NCBI RefSeq assembly: GCF_001293125.1
Contig: NZ_CP009312.1
Location: forward strand, 1,649,447 to 1,713,446
Length of the DNA: 64,000 nucleotides
DNA from: Lawsonella clevelandensis
GTDB lineage: Bacteria; Actinomycetota; Actinomycetes; Mycobacteriales; Mycobacteriaceae
Direction: 5' to 3'
This document shows positions 37,383 to 45,228 of the stretch, piece after piece. Made by a program: the position numbers and the translations under genes. Numbering within the stretch: position 1 is the stretch's first letter; the number at the start of each line of letters is the position of its first letter. Under the pieces are notes generated by a model. The model worked only from the letters and a program-made list of their open reading frames with translations, was not told where the DNA came from and did not search any database.

Positions 37383-37509
37383 AACTTTGCAATGGACTAT
37401 TCTAGAAAAAGAATTTGTGGTGCTAACGCTACTCATCGGGGTGGCATAATTCCGCGGATAAGCAGCTGATAAAGCTCTCGAAAAAATAAATGACTTCTGG
37501 AGGACTGAA

Positions 37510-38601
37510 GTGGCCGGCTTTACTGACCCCATGATGGACGCATCATCCACCCACGCGCGCGCCCCCCGCTCTCACCGCCGCGTCCTGATCGCTCTCATTA
37601 CTAGTGCCGCCCTTGTCTTTACCGGTTGTGCCGGCCCTAATGGAGCCAACGGTGGGAAAGACGAATTCCCCAACGCCAAGGGCTCGCGCCACGCCGTGCT
37701 GAAGAATAACAACCCCGAAGTGGTCGTCAATACCCCCACACAGCACCTTCCTGCCAAGGTGAAGTCCTGGGACGGTGAAGAGATCACTGTCACTGACACA
37801 TCTCGCATCATTGGCATAGACCGCCCCGGCACCATCACTCGCACCATCTATGCATTGGGTCTTGGGAAGAACATCATTGGACGTGACAAGACGGCAGACT
37901 TCCCCATGGCGAAGGATATCCCGCTCGTCACCACCAAAGCCCACGTCCTCAATGCCGAAAAGATTATTGCTGCACGCCCCACTGTCGTCATTGTTGACGT
38001 GACAGTAGGCCCGTCTGCCGTCCTCCGACAGCTTCGTGCCCTCGGTATCCCAGTGGTCTACATTTCCCCGGAACGCTCACTCAAAGGCGTGGGAACTACC
38101 ATTGTCGAAATTGGTGAAGCCCTCGGCGTAGACCGAAAGGATATCGATAAGGTCATCGACCACACTAAGAAAGAAATCGATGACGCAACCAAACGCGCCC
38201 ACGCGATGGCTGACGGCCGCCGCATCGCAGTACTCGTCATCCGCGGCACCAACGTCGCCTTCATCGGTGGCCCTGGCTCGGGAGCCCCTGGACTCGTGGA
38301 AGCCCTGGGCGGTGTCGATGTCAGCAAAGAAATTGGTCTGACTGCCGCATTTACCCCAATGACCCCAGAAGCCATGGTGAAGGCTGCCCCAGACACCGTC
38401 ATCGTTATGTCTGACGGCATGAAGTCTGCCGGTGGCGTGGATGGTGTGGTTTCTGCCCCCGGTATGGCCCAAACACCGGCCGGCAAGAACCGTTCCGTCG
38501 TCGATATTCTCGACTCCGCCCTCTTCTCTTTCGGTCCGGGAGTCGGCCTGGTTATCGATGCGCTCGCTGACGCCCTATACGGAAAGCCTGCCGCCCAGTG
38601 A
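37510..38601 (+). CDS. hmuT: Heme/iron ABC transporter substrate-binding lipoprotein HmuT
   Basis: A 363-residue lipoprotein: the signal segment ends with lipobox ALVFTGC (Cys about residue 38). The class III periplasmic-binding domain follows, with DRPGTITRTIYALGLGKNIIGRD, AARPTVVIVD and a C-terminal lobe including AFTPMTPEAMVKAAPDTVIVMS. It is similar to corynebacterial hemin-binding HmuT; a siderophore or B12 ligand cannot be excluded. GTG 37510 has GGAGG 6 nt upstream. It is first in a three-gene operon with overlapping junctions. Confidence 0.85.
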   Translation: MAGFTDPMMDASSTHARAPRSHRRVLIALITSAALVFTGCAGPNGANGGKDEFPNAKGSRHAVLKNNNPEVVVNTPTQHLPAKVKSWDGEEITVTDTSRIIGIDRPGTITRTIYALGLGKNIIGRDKTADFPMAKDIPLVTTKAHVLNAEKIIAARPTVVIVDVTVGPSAVLRQLRALGIPVVYISPERSLKGVGTTIVEIGEALGVDRKDIDKVIDHTKKEIDDATKRAHAMADGRRIAVLVIRGTNVAFIGGPGSGAPGLVEALGGVDVSKEIGLTAAFTPMTPEAMVKAAPDTVIVMSDGMKSAGGVDGVVSAPGMAQTPAGKNRSVVDILDSALFSFGPGVGLVIDALADALYGKPAAQ

Positions 38602-39662
38602 CGCCTACTAGAACACGCCGCTCCGTCATCGTTCTGGTCATCCTCATTCTGCTGTTGATCGCAGCGGCCCTTGTCTCCTGTCTCGTGGGCCAGGTTCATA
38701 CCACCCCACAAGACGTCATCAACACCATCCTCATGTCATGGGGTGTGGAAGGTGATGGCAGCACCTCCCGTATCGTCTCTAGCACGCTCTGGGAAGTGCG
38801 TTTCCCGCGGCTCGTTCTGGCACTCGTCGTGGGTGCCGGCTTGGGCTGTGCGGGTGCGCTCCTGCAAGGAATCTTCGCCAACCCACTGGCGGAACCGGGC
38901 ATTATCGGTGTGTCATCGGGAGGTGCAGTCTTCGCCTCGGGGCTCCTCGCGATCACTTCTCTGGTTGGTACAGACCAAAGCTACGTACTCCTCAAGTGGG
39001 GGACCGCCGTAGCAGCCTTTATCGGTGCCCTTCTGACAACCCTGCTGGTCTATTCGCTGTCCCGTGTGCAAGGGAAGACGGTAGTCGTTAACCTCATCCT
39101 CGTCGGTGTTGCTGTCAACGCTATCGCAGGCGGTTTCATTACCCTCTTTAGCTTCATCGGTGGCACTGCTGCACAATCACAGGTTGTTTTCTGGCAGTTT
39201 GGGTCGCTGGCAGGAGCCGGGTGGAGTTCCGCAGTGATTACACTTATTGTCACGCTCATGGGGATTGTTATTGCCTGTCTCTTCTCCCGCAAGATGGACC
39301 TGCTGGCGCTAGGAGAAAACCAGGCGCAGCATCTTGGCGTTAACGTAGAACGCTTCCGCTTCTACATCATCATCGTGGTGGCCGCACTGGTGGGCGTTGG
39401 GGTGGCGTTTGCCGGCGCAATCGCGTTCGTTGGCCTCGTTGTCCCACACGCTATCCGTCTTCTCATCGGCCCGCAGCATAAATGGCTGCTCCCCACCTCT
39501 GCCGTGGGCGGCGCGTTTGTCCTACTGATCGCCGATACCTGTGCGCGCACTATCATTAGCACGGCGGAACTACCTATTGGCATGCTGACATCTTTGGTCG
39601 GCGGCCCGGTCTTCCTGCTCCTGCTCCGTCGCTATAAGTCTGTGGGAACGGGGTGGCAGTAA
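38598..39662 (+). CDS. hmuU: Heme/iron ABC transporter permease HmuU (FecCD family)
   Basis: A 354-residue permease with about 10 membrane helices. Family motifs are VRFPRLVLALVVGAGLGCAGALLQGIFANPLAEPGIIGVSSGGAVFA split over the N-terminal half, and VAFAGAIAFVGLVVPHAIRLL near the C-terminus. GTG 38598 overlaps the hmuT stop as GTGA. It works with the adjacent binding protein and ATPase. Confidence 0.9.
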   Translation: MTPTRTRRSVIVLVILILLLIAAALVSCLVGQVHTTPQDVINTILMSWGVEGDGSTSRIVSSTLWEVRFPRLVLALVVGAGLGCAGALLQGIFANPLAEPGIIGVSSGGAVFASGLLAITSLVGTDQSYVLLKWGTAVAAFIGALLTTLLVYSLSRVQGKTVVVNLILVGVAVNAIAGGFITLFSFIGGTAAQSQVVFWQFGSLAGAGWSSAVITLIVTLMGIVIACLFSRKMDLLALGENQAQHLGVNVERFRFYIIIVVAALVGVGVAFAGAIAFVGLVVPHAIRLLIGPQHKWLLPTSAVGGAFVLLIADTCARTIISTAELPIGMLTSLVGGPVFLLLLRRYKSVGTGWQ

Positions 39663-40471
39663 TGAGCACTACGCCTAGCGTCAATGGTTCTACCGTCATA
39701 GAAGCCAACCATGTTGGCTGTGTCCGTTCCAAGCGCAGCATTCTCAACGATGTCTCCGTAACAGTGCATGCCGGTGAGGTTATCGCCCTTGTCGGCCCTA
39801 ACGGTGCCGGTAAGTCCACGCTTCTTAGTGTCCTTGCCGGGGATCTCCCTATTTCTGCAGGAAGCGTCTCTGTGTGCGGTGACGACCTTACCTCTCTTTC
39901 CGTCCGCGAATTGTCCCACCGCCGAGCGGTGCTTACCCAGAGTAACCATGTCGGTTTCGAATTCTTGGTGAGCGAAGTTATCGAGATGGGTCGAGCCCCC
40001 TGGACGCGCACTCCGCAGGCAGCAGAGGACGCAGAGGCAATCGTAGGGGCAATCGCCGCCATGGATGTGGAACCGTTCCTCCCCAAGCTATTCAATGAAC
40101 TGTCTGGTGGCGAACGCGCACGTGTCTCGATGGCCCGTGTGTTAGCACAACGAACCCCTATCCTCATGTTGGATGAGCCCACCGCAGCACTTGATATTCA
40201 GCACCAAGAGCGGCTCATGCAGGTAGTCCGTGAGCGGGCTGCACATGGTGTCGGTGCCGTGGTTGTTCTCCATGACCTCGGTCTGGCTGCTGCTTATGCA
40301 GATACCATTGTTGTACTGGCAGACGGCGCTGTGGTGGCGCAAGGCGAACCTCGTGAGGTACTTACGGTGGATCTTCTCAGCCGGGTATACAACACCCCCG
40401 TGCGCATTGTGGAAGACGGCGTGGGCTCCTTCCACGTCGTGCCCGATCGTTCCGACTACCAACGGGCATAG
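39662..40471 (+). CDS. hmuV: Heme/iron ABC transporter ATPase HmuV
   Basis: A 269-residue ABC ATPase: Walker A LVGPNGAGKSTLLS, Q-loop region LTQSNHVGFEF, signature LSGGERARVSMARVLAQ, Walker B ILMLDEPTAALD and switch histidine VVVLHDLGLAA. ATG 39662 overlaps the hmuU stop as TAATG and is preferred over an in-frame GTG 9 nt upstream. The C-terminus is typical of HmuV/FepC. Confidence 0.9.
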   Translation: MSTTPSVNGSTVIEANHVGCVRSKRSILNDVSVTVHAGEVIALVGPNGAGKSTLLSVLAGDLPISAGSVSVCGDDLTSLSVRELSHRRAVLTQSNHVGFEFLVSEVIEMGRAPWTRTPQAAEDAEAIVGAIAAMDVEPFLPKLFNELSGGERARVSMARVLAQRTPILMLDEPTAALDIQHQERLMQVVRERAAHGVGAVVVLHDLGLAAAYADTIVVLADGAVVAQGEPREVLTVDLLSRVYNTPVRIVEDGVGSFHVVPDRSDYQRA

Positions 40472-40538
40472 TCCGTTTCTGGTGCACTACCACCGCGGAG
40501 CACACACTGTGGTAGGACACCGGTTCTGAAGGAGACTT

Positions 40539-41096
40539 ATGTTTGCTGACGACGCCACCTCGGCCCCCGCTGAGTTTCTCTCCTTCCGCACTGTGTCCAC
40601 CCCGATCGGAGACATTCTCTTGGCAGCTACTGCCGTCGGCATCGTACGGGTCGGGCTACCAACCGAAAACCCTCACCTAGTGGCCACTGAGGTGGCCTCC
40701 CGGCTGGGAGTGCCCGTTAGGGAAACAAGTTCGCTACTGGATACGGCACAGACTCAGCTCGTGGAGTATTTCGCTGGGGAGCGGCTGCGCTTCGACGTTC
40801 CCCTCGACTGGCGCTTTTCCGACGGCTTCGACCTGCAGGTGCAGCGGCAGCTTCGGCATATTCCGTATGGCTCAACATGCTCTTACAAAGAGGTTGCGAA
40901 GGCCATCGGAAACCCTCACGCTATGCGCGCGGTGGGGGCTTCCTGTGGGGCGAACCCGCTGCCGATTCTTGTACCGTGCCACCGGGTTATCCGTGCAAAC
41001 GGCGACCTTGGCGGCTACCGCGGAGGACTGCCTACCAAGGTCGCCTTACTGACACTGGAGAAGCAGATGTTAGCGCAGGAAGATCAAGCGTTCTAG
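40539..41096 (+). CDS. ogt: Methylated-DNA--protein-cysteine methyltransferase
   Basis: A 185-residue suicide DNA-repair protein removing O6-alkylguanine. The active-site motif ILVPCHRVI (acceptor Cys) and the DNA-recognition helix with IPYGSTCSYKEVAKAIGNPHAMRAVG are present, followed by GGYRGGLPTKVALLTLE. GAAGGAG precedes ATG 40539. It stands alone between hmuV and a decayed region. Confidence 0.93.
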   Translation: MFADDATSAPAEFLSFRTVSTPIGDILLAATAVGIVRVGLPTENPHLVATEVASRLGVPVRETSSLLDTAQTQLVEYFAGERLRFDVPLDWRFSDGFDLQVQRQLRHIPYGSTCSYKEVAKAIGNPHAMRAVGASCGANPLPILVPCHRVIRANGDLGGYRGGLPTKVALLTLEKQMLAQEDQAF

Positions 41097-41354
41097 TCCA
41101 TGATCCACAAGCTCAGACGGAGTGCGCCAACGGCTTCATCCATCGCCCGCTGAGCATCCTTCCACACCCAGAAACTATTGACGGTGGAGTGACATGAATC
41201 TGCTATTACGATGCAGGGTAGTGGATACACCAACTGCAGCCAGATACTTGGCGTAGGCTTCATCTTCATAGCGGAGTGGAACGTGTCCCGCTACCGCAAC
41301 GTTTGCGGGGGCTACTTTTGTGAGAAGAGCATCTGTTCCCAGATGTCTGAAAAG
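41093..41354 (-). pseudogene. Decayed coding remnant on the minus strand
   Basis: Two overlapping minus-strand frames look protein-like but are not continuous. One contains VAPANVAVAGHVPLRYEDE and continues AYAKYLAAVGVSTTLH to a stop at 41175-41177. The other, one frame off, ends with FWVWKDAQRAMDEAVGALRL to a stop at 41093-41095 inside the end of ogt. The pattern fits the 3' half of a gene broken by a frameshift, with the 5' part lost. I cannot name the family. The remaining stretch to 41640 holds nothing I recognise. Confidence 0.4.
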
Positions 41355-41682
41355 AAGCAGTGGAGGCTTTCTCGTTGTTTCAGACTAACAGTCATTTCCT
41401 GCGGAAATATTGTAACTGGACAGATGAATAACGTTGTCGCGCTAGAGAAAAATCTAGCGGTGACAACGCCAAACTAGTATTTATTTACTTCTGGGTGGGT
41501 GGTGTGGAGTCGTTTTCTCCACCAACACATAGCGCCGGGACATTTGCGAAACTCCCTGACCACTGCGGACCATCTAGCCTGATGTCTCCGTTTCCACAAC
41601 ACTACCTTTCGTTTTCCCTTCAGATTCCCCCTTAGTAGGTCAGAGTAGGCTAGGCGCGATCCCGACGACGGGCCCGCACGAG

Positions 41683-42489
41683 GTGGCCACCCGCACGGAG
41701 TTCGTCACCTATCCGTCCCCGATACCGTCCATGGCCACGGCCGACGATGGCACCCGCGAGCTGCCTGTCGGCATTTGGGAGCCCGGAGACACGGAGCCGA
41801 TCGGCCCACTTGTGGTCTTCTCCCACGGCGCGAACGGCACGATGTACAACAACGAGTCTCTCTTCCGAGAGCTGGCCAGCCACGGCTACCGGGTCGCCTC
41901 CGTCGCCCATTCGAAGCACACGATGTTTACCCGGCTCTCCGACGGCACCATCGTCACCCCCCGACAAGCAGTTCCTGGACGAGCTCTCGACATCCAGAAG
42001 TCCGACGACATCCAGATGTCCGTCGACCTGCAGAAGGACTGGATCGAACTTCGCCTCGCTGACCTCGACGCGGTCCTGGACCAGCTCCCGCACGACGAGG
42101 TCGTCGCCATGGGCCACTCGTTGGGCGGGGCCAGCGCGTTGGCGCTCGGCCGCGAGCGCGATGACGTCGTCGACGTGGTCGCCCTCGAGTGCATCACGGT
42201 CGCAGGCGAAGGAGAGGGGCCCTATCCGGTGCCGATCCTGTACTTCTACTCCGACGTGGCCAAGGATATGCTGGAGGGCCCTGCACACACCGAGGTGGCC
42301 CTGCCCGACGGTCCGGAGGATCGGGTGGTTTACTTGCCGGGCTCCGGCCACCTGGGCATGACGGACCTGGGCCGTGTGACCCCGATTGTCACCAACCTCC
42401 TCGACCGCGGCCTCGATACCACCGACAGTGAGGTAACACTCGGGGCCATCAACGAAGAGGTCCTCGCCTTCCTCGACCAGCTCCAGTAG
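41683..42489 (+). CDS. GC-rich alpha/beta hydrolase, probably 5' truncated
   Basis: 268 residues from GTG 41683. The fold is alpha/beta hydrolase of the platelet-activating-factor-acetylhydrolase/chlorophyllase-like type: oxyanion segment VVFSHGANGTMYNNE, nucleophile elbow VVAMGHSLGGASALALG and a late SGHLGMTD with the putative catalytic histidine. Homology-like residues (RLGAIPTTGPHEV) continue in frame upstream of the start without a start codon or ribosome-binding site. A membrane-anchor N-terminus therefore seems missing. Codon use is much more GC-rich (GAC, GTC, CTC) than in neighbouring genes, pointing to transfer. Confidence 0.6.
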   Translation: MATRTEFVTYPSPIPSMATADDGTRELPVGIWEPGDTEPIGPLVVFSHGANGTMYNNESLFRELASHGYRVASVAHSKHTMFTRLSDGTIVTPRQAVPGRALDIQKSDDIQMSVDLQKDWIELRLADLDAVLDQLPHDEVVAMGHSLGGASALALGRERDDVVDVVALECITVAGEGEGPYPVPILYFYSDVAKDMLEGPAHTEVALPDGPEDRVVYLPGSGHLGMTDLGRVTPIVTNLLDRGLDTTDSEVTLGAINEEVLAFLDQLQ

Positions 42490-42528
42490 CCCGGACAGCC
42501 GCGCGACCTCGTACCCCGGTAGCATGAA

Positions 42529-42984
42529 CTACTCCCCATTAGTGGACTGAGAAATCCGATACCGACTAGCGGGGAGTGTTTTGTGAGAGCGTGAAGATCT
42601 TTGACCGAGCACCAGCGAAAACAGCTTGTCGAGTTGTTTGTACACGGTATGGGCATACTGCCGCGGTGCGCCATCATCTTTCACCATCTTCTTGATGGTG
42701 TCCTTGAGTGTGTCACCGAAGTTCTCAAGTCCAGTGCCTTTATAGGCGGTGTTGAACTCGCGGACAATCGCATTCACTTTTTGGTCAAGAGTCTTGTTAG
42801 GCTCCATAGTCTTTTGAATGTTCCTGTTGGCAGTGTTCGCCTTATGTCTAGGAACTTTGCCAAAGTCCTTATTGAACTTAATCTCTACCACTGATTTTTC
42901 ACCTCCAATCCGGTGCCGTACGTCATAGACTCCCGCCCCGACATTAGGGTGAAATATTTGAAACAGGCGTGCTAAATCGCTCAT
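42529..42984 (-). CDS. Hypothetical protein upstream of hsdM remnant
   Basis: A 151-residue basic protein; no domain recognised. Central residues (NKTLDQKVNAIVREFNTAYKG) look helical. The last ~22 residues (SRSHKTLPASRYRISQ...) fall in the sequence shared with the neighbouring foreign segment and may be a chance extension of a truncated gene. It is divergent from the hsdM fragment and lies in the accessory region, so it may be a leftover defence-system or element gene. Confidence 0.45.
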   Translation of the reverse strand: MSDLARLFQIFHPNVGAGVYDVRHRIGGEKSVVEIKFNKDFGKVPRHKANTANRNIQKTMEPNKTLDQKVNAIVREFNTAYKGTGLENFGDTLKDTIKKMVKDDGAPRQYAHTVYKQLDKLFSLVLGQRSSRSHKTLPASRYRISQSTNGE

Positions 42985-43132
42985 GTGCGCGAAATTGGGG
43001 GATGTCTGGTGAATTCACGACCGATATAAGTGAGATGATAAAGACCTTGATGGAAGCTGTTTTCGCGCAGTTTTCACTTTCCGATAGCATAATAAGAATC
43101 TATAAGTAAAATTCAAGCGATAGGTAAGTATA

Positions 43133-43786
43133 ATGGCAGTTACGCAAGCGAAGTTAGAATCCGAGCTCTGGGAAGCCGCAAACTCTCTGCGTGGAGCAAT
43201 GGATGCAGCAGACTACAAGAACTACGTCTTTCCGGTTCTTTTCTGGAAGTGGATTAGCGTCAACTGGGAACTAGAACACCAGAAGTTTCTCGATGACTAC
43301 GCGGGGCAGGATCCTGGTGAAGAAGCTTTAGCAGAGGTAGAAGCTGACTATCACATCTTCACCGTGCCTGACGGCACCCGCTGGTCACAGGTGTTCCGTA
43401 ATGAGGGAGTTCCAAAGGGTATCCAAGAGGATAAGAATAATAAGCTCAACCCCGCCACCTATCTTGGTATCCGTGTTAAGCACGCCATGGACAGGATTTC
43501 ACAGGCAAACACTGACCGTCTAGCAAACATCTTTGGCGATGTGCATTATGCCAACCAAGAGCGATTGCCAGAAGCAGCACTTAAGGGACTTTTGAAGCCC
43601 TTTAATGAAGTCTCCCTTGACCGTGAGAACGCGCCGGGTGACCTGATGGGTGCAGCATACGAATACCTACTCAAGAGGTTCGCTGATGACGCTGGACAAA
43701 AGGCTGGTGAGTTCTTTACCCCGCGTTCTGTTGTTCACCTGATTACCCGCCTGTTGAAGCCACAAGAGAATGAAACCATTTTCGGA
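43133..43786 (+). pseudogene. hsdM: Type I restriction-modification methyltransferase HsdM, 5' part
   Basis: The N-terminal helical domain of HsdM is intact: KLESELWEAANSLRGAMDAA, YKNYVFPVLFWKW and the later EFFTPRSVVHLITRLLKP, which leads to the SAM-binding motif. The match stops after QENETIFG at 43786. The frame then runs through foreign sequence to a stop at 43868-43870. The missing motif I (DPTCGTGG) reappears at 44734. AGGTAAG precedes ATG 43133. No hsdS or hsdR is present, so the system is dead. Confidence 0.85.
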
Positions 43787-43787
43787 C

Positions 43788-43967
43788 AAAGATCCGAATC
43801 TTGGACACGCAAAAAGAAGTATCAAGTAGCATTATCCCAAAGCGGAAATACAAATCTGGCAAGGCTATAGGCACTGCGGGGAGATGACGCAAAACACGGA
43901 GGCGTATCTGACGTTTGTAAAAGAATTTTTGGATTCGGATTTATGGAATGAGAAAGATAAAAGTTGA
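43788..43967 (+). pseudogene. C-terminal fragment of a low-GC alpha/beta hydrolase
   Basis: Read in frame from the left edge of the insertion: KDPNLGHAKRSIK, an in-frame TAG at 43827-43829, then HYPKAEIQIWQGYRHCGEMT and QNTEAYLTFVKEFLDSD to TGA 43965-43967. The pattern (acidic turn, HYPxAEI, GYxHC) is that of the last strand and catalytic histidine of small hydrolases. The N-terminal two thirds are absent. Confidence 0.55.
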
Positions 43968-44473
43968 TGGATATCCTACGAGCAATACTTGACGGCGTGG
44001 CGATCGCCGCAATTTTTAATGGGGCTGTCGCAAGCTTGGTACTGATCAATCCAAGATGGTTTTTGGACTCTTATCCAAAAGCCATTCAAAAGGCAGCTCC
44101 TTTACCAATGACAACGCAAGAGAAAAAGATAAATCTCATATTCACTATCGGCCTCGTTGGGATATGTTTTGTTTATTCGGTCGCGAGCCTTATGCATTCC
44201 CCAATTATTGGTTTTTGGAACTTGTTTTGGATGAGCTATATCCAGTGGAGCATCTTAAATGCAGGAGATTTTTTGCTGTTAGATTGTCTGTTATTTCAAG
44301 GAAAATATAAGAGCAAAATTGTTATTCCCGGCACAGAGGGGCACAAGGACTATGAATTTAAGAATTGGATGAAGCACTTGGCGATTTGGGAACATTTCTT
44401 GTTTGTACCCTTTTTGCTAATACCAATCATATCGGTAATCCAGGCGTTCATTATTGGAGTGTTAGTCAGATAA
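43967..44473 (+). CDS. Foreign low-GC integral membrane protein
   Basis: A 168-residue hydrophobic protein with four likely membrane helices (about residues 5-28, 52-75, 78-105 and 138-165). ATG 43967 overlaps the stop of the hydrolase fragment (TGATG), as in a compact operon. Codons are A/T-rich (ATA, TTT, AAA), unlike the host genes, and the composition suggests a Firmicutes-like donor. No family is recognised. Whether it is expressed in this location is unknown. Confidence 0.6.
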   Translation: MDILRAILDGVAIAAIFNGAVASLVLINPRWFLDSYPKAIQKAAPLPMTTQEKKINLIFTIGLVGICFVYSVASLMHSPIIGFWNLFWMSYIQWSILNAGDFLLLDCLLFQGKYKSKIVIPGTEGHKDYEFKNWMKHLAIWEHFLFVPFLLIPIISVIQAFIIGVLVR

Positions 44474-44491
44474 TTCGCAATCTGTAAACCT

Positions 44492-44541
44492 TTTAACGAT
44501 TCTTCAAACAATTTAACGATTGCTGACACCTTTTAACGATT
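44492..44541 (+). repeat. Three TTTAACGATT repeats at 20-bp spacing
   Basis: TTTAACGATT occurs at 44492-44501, 44512-44521 and 44532-44541, exactly 20 bp apart. The arrangement resembles iterons or an operator array read on one face of the helix. It lies after the foreign membrane-protein gene. Confidence 0.7.
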
Positions 44542-44733
44542 GCTCGCCAAGGGGTACGAAAAACGTAAACAGACACACCGGCAAGAGCCACAGAAAAGCC
44601 CCAAAATCATACAAAAATCGCCACGGAAAGCAGTGACGGAAGCTCCGAGGAAAGGCGTAAATCCCTGTAAATCAAGGGATTTAGAGGTTAAACACATAAC
44701 TTACGCACCAGTATCAAATACAGTGTCGGAATA

Positions 44734-44976
44734 GACCCGACCTGTGGCACGGGTGGCATGTTGATTGAGTCTGTGGCAGCTGTGGAAGCTGACGGTGGTG
44801 ACTCGCGCACCTTGAGCCTGTATGGACAGGAGAAGAATCTGACTACTCAGTCCATCGCCCGAATGAACATGTATATTCACAACTTGCCAGACCATAACAT
44901 CATGCGCGGTGACACTTTGCGAGAGCCAAAGTTTACCGATGGTGACGCACTCAAACAGTTCGACGTGGTTATTGCT
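44734..44976 (+). pseudogene. hsdM: HsdM, middle part (motif I onward), 3' truncated
   Basis: In frame from GAC 44734: DPTCGTGGMLIESVAAVEAD (SAM motif I), LYGQEKNLTTQSIARMNMYI and GDTLREPKF, ending FDVVIA at 44976. The catalytic NPPF motif should follow immediately but is replaced by unrelated KRWLGQMIRDNG and a stop at 45037-45039. The gene is therefore also broken at its 3' side, by a separate event from the insertion. Confidence 0.85.
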
Positions 44977-45228
44977 AAACGTTGGTTGGGACAGATGATA
45001 CGAGATAACGGCGTGTGCGAGTACGCGTTAGCCGCGTAAAACCTGTTGGTAGGCAGGGTCTAGGGACTTCGTGCGCTGCTCGCGAGCATTCTCGCGGTAG
45101 TAGTGACAGGGGCGTTCGGGCGTCTTCCGCCTGAGCTACGGCACCATTTGTACCCACCCGAAGCGCTGGAAGTCGTGGCGTCAAAAAGTATGGGTCACCG
45201 TCAAAAGGTATCGAGCAGAGTTTTCGCC
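44977..45228. other. Unassigned sequence downstream of the hsdM break
   Basis: 252 nt between the hsdM break and a minus-strand ORF. Short frames exist in several directions but none is convincing. No repeat, RNA or insertion-sequence end is recognised. Probably debris of earlier rearrangements. Confidence 0.3.

Larger units (their letters stand above)
43787..44730 (+). mobile_element. 944-bp low-GC insertion in hsdM flanked by TCGGA
   Basis: The pentamer TCGGA occurs at 43782-43786 and 44726-44730. Removing 43787-44730 joins ...ACC-ATT-TTC-GGA to ATA-GAC-CCG-ACC in frame and restores HsdM (NETIFGIDPTCGTGGML). The segment is visibly AT-richer than the chromosome. It carries the end of an alpha/beta hydrolase, a complete membrane-protein gene and a threefold repeat. 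No transposase and no terminal inverted repeats are seen, so it may be a non-autonomous element or captured DNA. Confidence 0.7.
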
